This document shows, piece after piece, positions 22,490 to 34,030 of a stretch of DNA of 64,000 bases. This stretch comes from Thamnaconus septentrionalis. Taxonomy: Eukaryota; Chordata; Actinopteri; Tetraodontiformes; Monacanthidae. Where the stretch lies: the NCBI GenBank assembly GCA_009823395.1, contig CM020510.1, positions 14,929,773 through 14,993,772 on the forward strand. Direction: 5' to 3'. The notes under the pieces were generated by a model that worked only from the letters and a program-made list of their open reading frames with translations, did not search any database and was not told the origin of the DNA. How positions within the stretch are numbered: the stretch's first letter is position 1; every line of letters starts with the position of its first letter. The translations under genes and the position numbers were made by a program.

Positions 22490-22840
22490 ATCCGCGGCGC
22501 GGGATCAGAATTTTTTTTTTCCTCTCCCTCTCTCGCAGCATCTTTCCTCCGCCGCGATTCTGTCGGCGTGTTTGTGTGCTTTGCCGTGCGTGCCCGTGCG
22601 CGCCCACACATGAAAGGACCATGGGTGGGCCCTACACAACACAAGGACACCCCGCGCAGTGTGTGTCCTTGTCTCGCGGCGTTTGCTCGTCTTTGTTGCT
22701 CAGACAGTTGAGGGGTATATAGGAGCGGCGACGCCGCAGCCTCGGCTGCGAGATGCTCGGAGATTCGCAGGCGCCGCCCTCGCCTCCAACCCCTCGTCGC
22801 TCGCCGTCACTTGTTTTGACTGTTTACTCACATGCAAATG
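22490..22840. promoter_or_regulatory. CpG-dense patch with TATA-like box and GC hairpins
   Basis: CpG-dense sequence contains TATATAGG at 22716-22723. It is followed by two adjacent GC stems: GCGGCG-A-CGCCGC at 22725-22737 and GCAGC-CTCG-GCTGC at 22736-22749. An octamer ATGCAAAT is at 22832-22839. A TATA-like box followed by GC-rich DNA could mark an alternative or non-coding-RNA promoter, but no transcript or exon can be shown. Confidence 0.35.
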
Positions 22841-22854
22841 TAAGCCTCCCCCGG

Positions 22855-23035
22855 AAAAAATAATGAAATAACACAATCAAAAAGCACTCCATTGTGAGTG
22901 CCATAAACCCCGGCTTAATATGAGGATAATAGGCGTTTAAAATTCACACTCTTTGATGTTTCACGGGAGACACGTCTAATGGGGGAGGCCAACTGCAGAG
23001 TGCATTATTTCACTTACAGTGGCTAAGTGGCGCGC
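22855..23035. promoter_or_regulatory. Candidate conserved non-coding block
   Basis: This block is repeat-free and AT-balanced, with words such as AATGAAATAACACAATC, GGCTTAATATGAGGATAA and GTGCATTATTTCAC. It adjoins the CpG-dense patch at 22490-22840, and the two could form one regulatory unit. Function is inferred. Confidence 0.3.
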
Positions 23036-26000
23036 ATACATGTTCCCGCTGTAATTTATACCTCCAACAGATCTGTCAGCCGCCGGCGCGCAGGAGGCGG
23101 TGGAAAATGGTATCTGTTGACGCTAATGCAGGGGGCGTGCGCCAGACTCGTGTGGGAAAGTTTGGTCCAAAAATCCCTCCTAATTTCCCCAATGTTGTTA
23201 ATTGCATTTCGACATCTTAAGTCTCTCTGGCACACACTGTTATATGTGCGATGTGTAGCCACTGTGCGGAGTCGAAAGAAGGATTTCTTTTCCCCTCTGC
23301 AGACCTTGCCAATAGCTGTGTGAGGAGGTCATGCTGTTAAGATTTTCTGCCATGGAAAGTTACAGAACCATAAAAAAAAACGCCCCAGAGTTCCTTTGTC
23401 AGAGAGCTGTGGGTGTCAGATGCTGTTCGTCCATCAAGCAAGTTACCCCACTGAGACATATGATTCCCTTATAACTCTCTCTGCACTCAGAGGCGGAGAA
23501 AACTGCCTGCCCCTATCGAGTTCCTTTTTAAAAATCTCTCACCGAGAACATTGCGTCTTTTCGGGTCTTTGTGGTGTCAACGAGACCAGTCGTATAAACG
23601 GGGAAATGGTAGGAACATATTATTTTGGCTCAAGCGTCTGGCGATGTGCTTGAATGTTTTCCGTGCCGTTTGGCTCTGGCTGTTCTTTGTAATCAATCCA
23701 GCTGCAATCAACAATCAATGAAGCAACCGCTGCAGGAGATTTGAAGTGACGGTTGGGCCAAATTTGAACCCTATTTGGCGCTCATCAATATGTAGACTGT
23801 GACACAGGAGAGTTGAAGTTTATGGTAACAAAGTACTAGCCTAAAAACAACAGAGGAAGAGCAGAATGTGTCTTTCTGCTGCTTGTGTGCCATCATCCAA
23901 GTGCCTCGAAGATGCGGCAGTCCAATTAGTGTCAAAACAGTGAGGGTTGTTTTTAGTTAGACTATCACTGTAGCCTCGAGCCCAGAGTTCGTTAACTCTC
24001 TTAAGTATGGCAAATTAGTTGGCACGCTACCGGACTTGCCAGAGTTGCCTTTCTCGTGACAGCCCACATGAATGGAGGCCACAATTTATGTTTTGGCTGA
24101 AAATTATAATTTAAAAACATAATTTTGTTGTTGTGACAAGTTGAACTGCCAAATCTTCTTGACACTTGGATGACACCAGGCAAGCAGTTTGGAAACATGT
24201 TCATGTTTGTTTGTGTCAGAGTCCTTGGCCGCCATAGAATGTAGTTGGGCTGGCTGCTTGTTCAACTCCAGAATGGTCATGAAGAGCCTCCGCCAACATC
24301 ATGGTGAGCAGAAAATGAGTGAATTTCAATTTTTGCGTGAACTTTGTTTGATTGATCCAAGAGCTCTTGATAAAGGCCAAATGCTATCGGAAGGAGAACT
24401 TTACTATTGCCAGATCTGAAAAATATGTCAAACCATGTTCGCACCTTGTTCACAGCTTATTCACACAGATTTCAACAGGTGTTGGGAAGGTTCCCGGGGA
24501 TTTGATATCAAATTATCAGCCTCACACAAGCAGTGATATTTTAAATTTGGCAGCTTGTTCTATTTTTAAGATGTGGCTCCTTCCTAAACACATGAAAGCC
24601 GAGGTGTTGCGAAACAGGATGGCGGGTTGATTTCTCCAGCGAGGGAACCCCAGCATAACCATCATCACTTCCAGTGCAGTGAGAGAGAGAGGGGTATTAA
24701 AAACATCCAGGTCCTTCTAATGAGTTGGGAGTCGAAACTGCTGTACAGCTCAGTGCCACAGGGGCAAAACCTCCAGATCGTTTCACGACTCACTTGAGGT
24801 TGATGTTCAATTAGCTTCGCCGCCTCCAACCGAAATGGTTAGTTAGACGTCTTTATTGTCTCAGACCTTGTCGTGATGCGACGCTTTAAAGACATCCTGG
24901 CATGATGGCTCAGTTCAGGCAGATGCAAGCTCTCACAAATGTAAAATGGCCGTGGATGTGACGGAACACTGAGCCGAGCGGGCCGGCGCCGGAGAGGAAC
25001 TGGTCAGCTGTCACCGCCGGCACTTGTGGAGAACATGAGATCAAGTGCTCGTTCACAGCCAAAGATATGACACTGAAGGGCTGCGAAGGAACCAAAAGAA
25101 GCTGCTTGATGGATGAAGGACTGGCATGGGCCCGTTACCATGACAACAACCGTCAAGTGCAGCCTCATTTACATGTCTCCAAAGTGAAAAACTGTGACTT
25201 CAGACTTGGTGTCTTCAGAGTGTTGTCATTAACAGGATCTTGGGCCGTGTTTTTTTTTTTTTGTTTTTGCAATTGCATTTGCATTTGTCCTGCCACGTCT
25301 GCTCCGAATGCTCCAGCAATCACAGCATCCAGCTAGCGTGACCATAGATCTGTCTGCTCTGTAGGTATAGTACGTATGTTGTGTACGGAATGCATACTTT
25401 TGTCATCTTAAATTTGATCATGTTATCACTGACTTGCTTGTTAGTCCACTAACCGTCTTTCTCAGGCTGGGCATTTCAATACATTGGGAAGTTATATTTC
25501 TAGTCTCTATAAATATATTTAATTTAGAGTATATCTGTTTTTTGTTTTTTTTAGAGGGCTGCTGCAAACTGCTCTTAAAAAACCCACAATCTTTTCAAGA
25601 TTCACATATAAAACACAAAATGAATTCACATACTTTCCATCTTGTGCAGTTTATTGAGTTGGGTTACTTCAATAAAACAAACTAAAATACCTGCTCTGAG
25701 ATTGGAAAATATTTTGTTGTAAAAACCCTTCACATTTTAAATTTTAACAATCTAGTGTCCTTCGATCAATAGTTCTCTCCATTTTCCATGACTTCTACTG
25801 AAAATCAGAAGCACACTGTAACAACCCTTTTGGAGAACACTGCTGTATGTTGTAGCTGTACTTCACTTTGCCTGGATCATGGGAATTGTAAAAAGAAGGT
25901 TTCTCAAACTGAACAACAGACTTACAAGGGTGAGTCAAGAAAAGCTTACTTGAGATATTTTTCACCCAGTGTGGTCTCTCAAGGATTGTTCCTGGAAAAA

Positions 26001-26040
26001 GACCAAACAAAGTGTTTTCCTCTGAGCATAGTCAGCACAG
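23036..26040. other. Non-coding stretch
   Basis: This sequence includes an acceptor-like tract before 23303, a T tract at about 25249-25270, and AT-rich DNA at 25340-25800. ORFs of 60-90 codons are scattered without domain resemblance. The part at 24900-25150 has regulatory-like texture. No repeat family is recognised. Confidence 0.4.
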
Positions 26041-26215
26041 AGACTTGAGGATTTATAAGCTCTTTGGTGTTGGGAGCCATTAAAGCACCAGAGAGGAAGG
26101 ACAGTATTTTAAGAGATACTTTAAAGGCCGAATGTGTCAACAATATCAAAGCTCCTGTCTGGTAGGACAATATCGCCTTATTGTGAGACAGGCAATGTAT
26201 TTGTCAATAAGCCAC
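26041..26215. promoter_or_regulatory. Strong candidate conserved non-coding element
   Basis: About 175 bases of repeat-free sequence have the even, motif-packed texture typical of ultraconserved vertebrate elements. Examples are GCCATTAAAGCACCAGAG, TACTTTAAAGGCCG, CAACAATATCAAAGCTCC (TCF/LEF-like) and GGCAATGTATTTGTCAATAA. It has no coding frame that begins or ends sensibly. It is immediately followed by a CTC-rich pyrimidine tract. This is the block I would align first, but conservation is not shown by the sequence alone. Confidence 0.4.
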
Positions 26216-26263
26216 TGCTCCTCCTCCTCCTCTTCCTCCCCCTCCTCCTCTTCTGCCTTTCAG
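26216..26263 (+). repeat. (CTC)n-like pyrimidine tract ending in an acceptor-like CAG
   Basis: About 45 bases of CTC/TCC units are interrupted by few purines and end in CTTTCAG at 26257-26263. It resembles a strong splice acceptor, but the exon-1-compatible frame after it stops in about ten codons with no good donor. It may simply be low-complexity DNA. Confidence 0.55.
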
Positions 26264-26439
26264 GAAACAACTCCTCCAGGAGTTTCACAGATTAACAACT
26301 CGCTTGTGGCTCTTGTAATTCCACCAGGTCATAGCCTGTACAAGCCCGGCACACTCTCTGCTGATAAATACTTCAGCAGTCAATCTAAATTCACAGCTTG
26401 TTCTGGGGCGCGCGGACATTATCGGCCTTTTCTGTCTGC

Positions 26440-26451
26440 CTTGACGTCAAG
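26440..26451. promoter_or_regulatory. CRE-like 12-bp palindrome
   Basis: CTTGACGTCAAG is a perfect 12-bp palindrome with a TGACGTCA core at 26442-26449. It is the second full CRE-like core in the window. Confidence 0.4.
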
Positions 26452-26882
26452 CCACGGACATCGTGTTTGCTGCAACATGTCAATCACAGCCAGTATTGGC
26501 TTGTCTCAACCTCTCTTAATGTGTTGAATAAAAATTTTACATATAATTTACAATCAATTAACAATGCATCCTTCTGCTTGAACTCCTCTATTTTCATGAT
26601 ACAGTATCATTTACGCAACGTTTTACATTTTCCATAAATTTCACCTCTTATATCCTACACTTTTTGTGAGTATTGTATCTTAGAACATCGAGGTTTTCCG
26701 GTGGAAGTGCAGAGCAAAATCACGCACATTCTAACTCCACTCACACCAATGTGACTTTCAGAGTACAGCGGAGCCACCAGCGCTCAGTATGGGAGGAATC
26801 ACCATTTAGAGCTGTGCCAACTGGTCACCAGATGTTACTGTGGGTGTGCGCACACGGACATGGAGAGTTGCTCACACCTCGT

Positions 26883-26894
26883 GTGCACGTGCAC
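26883..26894. promoter_or_regulatory. Palindromic E-box GTGCACGTGCAC
   Basis: A perfect 12-bp palindrome centred on CACGTG, inside an alternating purine-pyrimidine GT/GC stretch. It could bind bHLH factors. Chance occurrence is possible. Confidence 0.35.
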
Positions 26895-28190
26895 GCGCAT
26901 GACAGGAAGCTGCACTTCTGCGGGTTCATCTGCGGACAACAAAAGTCGTAATGGAGAGGCACAACTCAGCGACGCTAATCAGCGAGTGCAAACATAGTCG
27001 GAACTCCTGTGAATGATGAGCCTTGATTAGCATATATTTAAAACTGGCCTCCTCCACTCAAGGACAGGGTCTGGGAAGGGAGGGGGGAGAGCTGTCCGCC
27101 CCTGATTAGAGGGCATAAATCAGGATGACTCTGTGCGTTAAGAAACTCTTGAAGCTATTAAAGTTCTGCTTGCGAGTTCACATTAACATGCAGGTTCCAA
27201 GAAAGAAAGAAAAAAGAAAGAGTTACTTCTTGAAAAGCTGCTTGGACCTGCCCCGCTGTTATTGTTTAATAAGGGAGAAACACACCGGCTCCCCCTGGTT
27301 GACATTGCTGGAGGTTTCACTGGACTACTTGTTGACCCTGATGGGACACTAACTCCGTAGGAAGCAGGAGACCAGATGGTGACTGTGGTGGCCAACTAAC
27401 TGTCCGGATATCACGTCATGGAAGGTGGCCTTTAAAAAAAAAAAAAAAAAAAATTCTAACTAACAACCAAAAAATCCTTTTGGCCAGTCAGAAGAAATGT
27501 CCTAAATCCAGACTTGCCCAAATGACCCTCACGGGTGGCAGATGGAAGCTGTGCCTGCACACGGACGCTGATTGTGCTGATTGTGTTAGAATAGAGCAGT
27601 GGCCCTTTGAGTTGTCACAGGACTTCTGCCTGCATTTGTGTTTTCGGGCACAATCTTGGCGTCGCAGACAAAAATAGACGCAGTGCAAGGTTACACAAAC
27701 AGTCCATGGTCTATGAACAGCGTGACTCGAAAATGAAACAGGGGAGGCACATATAGATTTTCCTGTGGGTCACTTCTGATGGACTACTGGGCCTATTGCA
27801 CAGCTGCGTCAGGGTCGGCAGCAGAAGAAAGTAGCATCGGTCTGCCTGCCAATAGCAATTACTGTCCCCGTTATTACCAATATTTCCTGATTAGGTGACC
27901 TGCGTTGTACCAAGAGCAGCATTTCTCCAGCTGTAACTTCGTTGCCTGCATAGGCGACAGTAGTTCACAGGTTAGCGAGTTGAAATACAAGTTGATTAAA
28001 TTGAAAGCAACAGCACTGAACACGAAAGTAAATTGTATTTTTTTTGTAGTAAGCAGCTTGGAGAAAAAAAAAATGATGGGCATCAAAGGGTTGCCGGGCT
28101 AATATATGCACAAATAAATTGCAATTGATTATTCTTTTTTTTCTTTTTTTTATTCATTACTCAACAGGTTTTCCCCTCAACTCCTGTTGC
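26895..28190. other. Non-coding stretch
   Basis: Sequence at 26975-27070 has regulatory texture (TGATTAGCATATATTTAAAAC). A 20-base A tract lies at 27434-27453. The short frames on both strands are not gene-like. Confidence 0.4.
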
Positions 28191-28191
28191 T

Positions 28192-28221
<30 letters not shown>
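28191..28221. repeat. (TTTA)n microsatellite
   Basis: Nearly eight perfect TTTA units. Confidence 0.9.
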
Positions 28222-28223
<2 letters not shown>

Positions 28224-28284
28224 AAGTGGATAATGTATACAGGGTGAATGCAGACAGAGCTTAAGAATTTCTTAAACTAAGCAA

Positions 28285-28460
28285 CAACAAATGATCCCAG
28301 CAGGTCTCTGGCTGGATAATCCACAGAACGGCAGTCAACGCAACAGCTCACCTTTGCAGTTATCCCACTACGGATACCATTAATGTTCCTCCTGGTGCCT
28401 ATAATGTTACCTCGGCTGTGACATCTTTAATTAGACTGATGTGCATTCAGGCACGGTTGT
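28285..28460. promoter_or_regulatory. Candidate conserved non-coding block
   Basis: This repeat-free block has motif-like words such as CTGGATAATCCAC (TAATCC, Otx/Pitx-like), CATTAATGTTCC and TCTTTAATTAGACTGATG. No coding frame is present. Regulatory role is inferred. Confidence 0.3.
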
Positions 28461-30020
28461 GATGTGCAGTATTAACAATCACCAACAAGCTTACCTCAGA
28501 AGAAGGCCCATTTCCAGGCAGAGGTTTGGCAGTTTTTCCCTTACATTCATTTATTTTTTGTTAGTTGGGACAAAAAATGAAAAAAAACAACAACACAACC
28601 TGTCACAAATTGTTTTCACATTTACTTTACGTTCCCCCTGTCTCTGCTGTCTGTCACTCGCATTTTTTTTTAACAACCGTTCCATTCATCTACACCAAGC
28701 CTGAACGCATTTTAGCGAGCTGTCTCTAAAGTTTAAACACGCCGTGTAAAAGGCGGCAGCCTCTGCTGCTGTGATCACGATTGGTCACACAGTGGAGACG
28801 TGTGATGGCTGCGCTGCTCTGCTCCAAGTCAGAAGAAAAATTAAAAGATGCCAGATGAGTGGCACCTTTTGCCTTTTTATAACGAAGGCTAGAAATCAAA
28901 TGTATTACATGCCAACATAGTTTGGTTGAGAAGAAAATACCAGTGTCCATGTTACTCATGTTTGATGGCCAACTAGCAAGCTTCAGGCTACGAATAGACC
29001 CCCACTCCTCTTTAATTTATGAAGAGATGTAGATGAGCAAACACGCTGGCATGGTTAATCAGGCCGGCCCGCAGACAGGTTCTGCAGAGTGCTCGGTTCA
29101 ATCACTTCAAAAGGTGAAAGGCCATATGTTTAAAGACATAGCTTATATTTTAATTCAGTCCGCCCACCATTTTTCTCTTTGGTTACCCACACCAAGACTG
29201 TACTCACAGATATATCTGTCCACATGTAACCAATTTATCATGTTTTATGACAGTCTGAACGACAGATTTTTCTTTCTTTAAATTCAGACCCAGGCCGCAT
29301 TCACAACCACATACACACATTTCTGAGGTTCTTCCATTAACGGTCATGTCACTTTTACATAACAATCACAGTATACGTCGGACACAGAGCCTGACGAGAT
29401 CAAAAGCTGCTCGAGCGACAGCAATTAGCGTATTATCATCACTCAGTCATAATTTTGTCACCTACAACATGAGTTCTTCCATATTTACGTCTGTAAACAC
29501 AGCGTGTCACCTTGACTTCAGGCCTGTGCACCGTTAACGTAGGTCTGATAGCAGTCTTATTCCATTTATAACGTGAAAAAAACAAAACAAACAAACAAAA
29601 AAAGTCAGAGTTGAGCATTCTGACCCACAGCGGCGAACAAAGCCCAAGCCCTCAGCAAGTGGCTTTGTTTACAGCTTGAATCAGACTCAACTGCACTTTT
29701 TCGCGCCCCTGAGCAGAACTGAATTTGGGGGAATTCCACACGTATTGCCGCGCACTCAAACGCATCAGACAGCGGCTGTCGGCCCCCCTTTTGCATCCAG
29801 CGCGTCCTCTCCTCCCATCTTGACTCATCACGCCAGTCGGTGGGGTGTGTGGTGGGGGGGTTGCACCAGCTTCTCTTTCAGGGTAACAGAGAACAGACAA
29901 TTCCTGCTGATGTATAGCTGCATCCGCGGCCATTCAGCGCCGAAATATCTCGGCGGCACATAAAGGAAGAGTGGGCGATAACAGACCTACAACAGCTCGT
30001 GTGAAAAGGCCACGCCAGCA
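28461..30020. other. Non-coding stretch
   Basis: Mixed intronic sequence with A-rich and T-rich tracts. No exon, RNA gene or repeat family is recognised. Confidence 0.4.
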
Positions 30021-30029
30021 GGGGTGATG

Positions 30030-30400
30030 CATTACACTTCCACTGCTTACCGCCGCCGCCACCACCCCCTCAACGCCCCTCCGGAGTTTCTGTTTGTGTG
30101 TGTGTCAAAAGATTACGTGTCGGCCCGCGCATCTGCAGTCGTGTCTGCGCGAGTCGCACGCAGAGTTAATCCTGCGGCTCGGCGGAGGAACGGCCCCTCT
30201 GCGGTTGCTGGATTGACTAACAGGCTCGGCAAACCGCAAACTGTCATTAGCCGCGAGATGCCGTAATAATATTCTTGACGGCGGAATGAAAAAACAGCGC
30301 GGGACAAGATAAACAAAAGCGGCAGTGAGTGACGCTGATAAGGAGCAGCGGCGGCGGCGGCGGTGGCGGAAACAAAACAGGACCCTGAAGTGCGGCAAAA
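30030..30400. promoter_or_regulatory. CpG-dense patch with (CGG)n run
   Basis: CpG is dense throughout, including GCCGCCGCC at about 30050 and a GCGGCGGCGG run at 30346-30368. Overlapping frames on both strands arise from this composition. It may be an internal CpG island, and nothing shows transcription. Confidence 0.35.
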
Positions 30401-30665
30401 AAAGTGATGCAACCTTAACGAACGTGGGAAATAAATCATCGGCGCTGGAAGGTCTGCGGTAGGAAGGCAGGCGTTAAATTCAAACCGTTTCCAATAGATA
30501 TGCATTCATTTTTTATGTGCCATTGTTCTGCGCTGGCCCCCCGCGACTTTGCAATGGAACGCATAATTCAGGCACCTCTGCGTTCAGACGCTGCAACCCA
30601 GGCATCGAAAAAACGGTTCGGCTGCAGCTTCACAAAACTACCAAGGGATCGACCGGGCTGAGCCC

Positions 30666-30683
30666 ATGCAAATGAGCATTGTT
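30666..30683 (+). promoter_or_regulatory. Octamer plus SOX-like motif pair
   Basis: ATGCAAAT (octamer, 30666-30673) is followed three bases later by CATTGTT (SOX core, 30677-30683). POU and SOX factors often bind neighbouring sites, though here order and spacing differ from the classical composite. It lies in repeat-free sequence at 30530-30730. Confidence 0.35.
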
Positions 30684-30739
30684 TGACTAGGTTTGACCCA
30701 CAACTCTGCTTGCAGAGGTACCGTCTTGTCTACCTGCAG

Positions 30740-32100
30740 CAGCAGAACTGGGGAATCATATTTTTTTTCCCGCCAGATCTTTAGTTTCTGCCGCCACGCC
30801 GAAGAGATGATGAAAACAGGCGGCGTGTGTTTGAAAGAGCGCTCTTTAAAAATGTATTAGTTGTGTTCTCAACAAAATGCTTGTGCGCCAACAATGAGTG
30901 ATCTGAGCGCGCACCATCGGCACAACTCGAGTCTCAGTTCTTCACATTACTGCGATTTTTACTTTATCTCACATCATTACTTTGATTTTGGGTATTTCAG
31001 CCAAAATTGAAAATGTACCCTTTTACCACTCATATAAAGGCTCTGGTGATATTTTCAGAACCCTAAACCACGTAACCATTCTGGAGTTTTACAGAGGTAA
31101 AGAATTTGTGCAAAAACAATGTGTGTAAGTACTGCGAATCCTTGTGGCCAAAACACTGGCAGGTCATTTATACCACTTCTAGACACATGATGACACCACA
31201 TGAGCAGTACGGAGACTTGTTCCGTTTTTTTGTGTTTTGTTTTTCTGTTGTATTTTTACATTGACATATTTCTAAATTCCTATTCATGGCCATGACAGAA
31301 ATTCTACAATTGTGATGAATAGTGAAAGTGTCGCCTTTGACATGTTGATGAGCAGAAAATAGGTCTATTATCAACTATCCCTCTTTAGTTTTGAAATGAA
31401 GACAAAATCTACGGTAATTAAAAATCACAGCTGGTGTTTTTAGTTTTAGGATTTGACTGAAGAGTCATTAAGTATATTGCACTGGTGCAAATTAACAGAA
31501 GTGGAGTTTACAGGGGGGGCAAAAACATGAAAAAAACATTGGATGGGGTACAGGATATTCATATGGATCCACGGTTTAAAATGCACATCTGTTTTTTAAC
31601 ATAACTCTCATAACAAGTTACACCTGCAACCAGCGATGGATTCTGATTAGCATTTTTGATTTGTATCCGAGCTACTTTTTGCATCCCGGCTGTGCCGACC
31701 TTGGGACGCACTCTCCTCTTGTCCGCTACATCACAACTGCTTCATACTCCAGTCCATCACTCCTTATTTTCTCAATAGCCTTTTCATTGATAGGAAACAC
31801 GAGCTGGTGAAATCACTGTCTGTTTTTATGAGATAAACGCCCAATGGAGCAAACATTCCCCACACGGGAAACAAGATCATGTTGAAAACAACAACAACAA
31901 AAACACACACACAAGTGATAACGTTGGTCCGGAGCGCTAAGGCCTGTTGGCTCTTGAATGGAGAGGAGAAGCAGGAACGCTTCACATTTTCCTCGCTCCC
32001 AAGTTCTCTTAACGAGCTGATAGAGCCTGTTTGCAACTTTGAGCTTGTTACGAATAAACTGTGATGCTGAGCAGATGTTGTCAGCGCACGGGGAGGGTCT
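30740..32100. other. Non-coding stretch
   Basis: AT-richer sequence with no recognised gene. An (AAC)n-like and AC-rich patch lies at about 31886-31915. Confidence 0.4.
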
Positions 32101-32128
32101 GTGTGTCTGTGTGTGTGTGTGTGTGTGT
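32101..32128. repeat. (GT)n microsatellite
   Basis: About 28 bases of GT dinucleotide with one C interruption. Confidence 0.85.
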
Positions 32129-32164
32129 TGGTGGTGGAGGTGTTGGAGTCGGGATTTCTAAACC

Positions 32165-32620
32165 CCGCTGCGCGCATTGTTAAACCCACACAGGTTCGTT
32201 AGAGCAGGAGTGCCGCGGTGCAGACTGCCCTCGGGGCCCTGTGGGTGCGGGACGAGACTCAGCTGTGTGTAATAGCGGGATCTGTGGAGAGCTCCGGCTG
32301 AGGAGCGGCGGCCTGCCCTGCAACAGGCAGCCACATCTGCGTCTCGTGCACGGGGGTTTTCTGCGCAGGTTTAATGCCGGTTGCCCCACCGCCACGCGTT
32401 ATTGCACTATTAATAGCAAGCTCTCCCACAAGGGAGTAGGCGCTCGAGAGGGCGGCACCGTTCAGGTGGGAAGCGCTGCAGTCGACGGAGGGACCAGGGC
32501 GGTGTTCCGACATTAGGGGAGTGGGCGATGGTGCAACGAGGGAGAGCCGAGCGCTGGGAGCCGAGGCGTCGAGGGAATAGCTGAGCGGTGCAGAATCCCG
32601 GCGCTGACAAAACAAAGTTG
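32165..32620. promoter_or_regulatory. CpG-dense patch
   Basis: CpG density is high throughout, for example GCGGCCTGCC, CCGCCACGCG and GAGCGCTGGGAGCCG. Overlapping frames on both strands (to 118 codons) are explained by composition. It is a possible internal CpG island, with no start-site motif identified. Confidence 0.3.
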
Positions 32621-33089
32621 TCAGATATAAACAATGGAGACAAAGATAAAGTGAAGTTGGACGCGGCTGTACGGAAAGTCATCAGCCGGCACGGTGCGTG
32701 CAGAGCCTGACAAGACATTAGCGAGGAACAATGGGAAGGGCGGCTACATGAATCCTGCCGTTAGACTTCAGTGTAATCATGTTTTAAACCCACGTTAACC
32801 AATGACAGTGACTGTGGATTGCGACACGAGACGTGTTCACGCTCCACCAGGTGGGCTCGTGATGGATCTGGGGGGTTATGTTTCAGCATTGCCAAAATCT
32901 ACCCTGAAATATTATTATATGAGCGCGAGGATATGACAAGATCAGACACATTTGGCATAAAGGAGTAATAAAATTCAGTTTTCAGTCATTTTCTGTTAAT
33001 AATATGCCTCCATAACCAGTCAGTGAACTGAGGAACGTACGTCTTGACTTCGTTTGCTTGTCCCACTTTCTGGAACGTGAGTGCTTTAG

Positions 33090-33110
33090 AAAAAAAAAAA
33101 AAAAAAAAAA
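33090..33110. repeat. Poly(A) tract
   Basis: Twenty-one adenines. Confidence 0.9.
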
Positions 33111-33299
33111 TCAGAAAAGTAATATTTGTGATATCACACTGTACCTTCCATACATGTCGACGGTCCAATATATCATCCTTTTGTCTTAGCAGGAAGCTAA
33201 AACTGTGCAGGAGGTTGTAAGGAGACTGAAAACAGAGGACTAAATAAACTTTTTTCTGGTGATTTGTACAATTTTCTGGCTAATATATAATGCGTTGGT

Positions 33300-34030
33300 T
33301 GCTGCGAAAAAGAACCGCTCTAATTCAAGACCCTGATAATGAGAAAAGCAGGGATTCAAATGTTACGTGAACACCACAGGCACAGCAGCCACTTAATTGT
33401 TTTTGCTTTAACATTACCACTTTAATTACACAGGTGTCCGTGGTGGAAGTTCATTTGGAAAATTAAACAGGTACAAAAAAAAAAAAAAAAAAAAAAACTT
33501 GGCTGATTTTGAACACCTATTTTGCTCAATTTCATGGCAGTGCAAACAGGCTTCTCAGGTAATTGAATAGAACCTGTTGTCTGACAGGGTGGAAAGCCAT
33601 TACCTGGGCCTATGAAAAGCATGTTCCCCCAATTAGGAGAGCTGATAATGAAGTCGCCCAGCGGGAAGCTCCGATTTCTCCACGCTGCAGAGCAGGGCAG
33701 GCAGGCCACATGCGAGGCAGTGATTGTTGTCTGACCTGAGAGACCTTGCTCCCCCTCACTGGACCCGGCACACACCGAGTCTTAATTACAACCGCACAGG
33801 CTGCCCCCACACCCTCCCTTAAATGCGCTGATCTGATTCCGGGCTAAAAATACCAAATTGAAATGAAATTTTTTTTCCAGTGCGAAATGAGCCAGGGCTT
33901 AAAAAAAAAAACTAACGAAAAAAAACATGTGGGCGGTGCGGATTGAAGGGCCTGCTGCCCTGATAGGGTGCTTACTTGGGCTTAACCAATTACCTGCTGG
34001 ATGCAGGGTGGATAATAGCGGTATAACCCA
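33300..34030. promoter_or_regulatory. Candidate conserved non-coding cluster
   Basis: Two or three motif-packed, repeat-free segments lie at about 33310-33440, 33500-33690 and 33815-34025. They are separated by A tracts at 33475-33497 and 33901-33910. Words such as CCACTTAATTG, CTTTAATTACAC, CCCCAATTAGGAGAGCTGATAA and GCTTAACCAATTACC are homeodomain-like. No coding exon is supported. Spacing by A tracts suggests old conserved segments separated by turnover, which is inference. Confidence 0.3.

Noticed and set aside
23285..23345. Acceptor-like CTTTTCCCCTCTGCAG
   Set aside because: The compatible frame stops within about 13 codons and the only donors are weak.
29170..29195. Possible miR-9-like seed (TCTTTGGTTA)
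   Set aside because: Only the first ten bases match, the rest differs, and no hairpin partner is visible.
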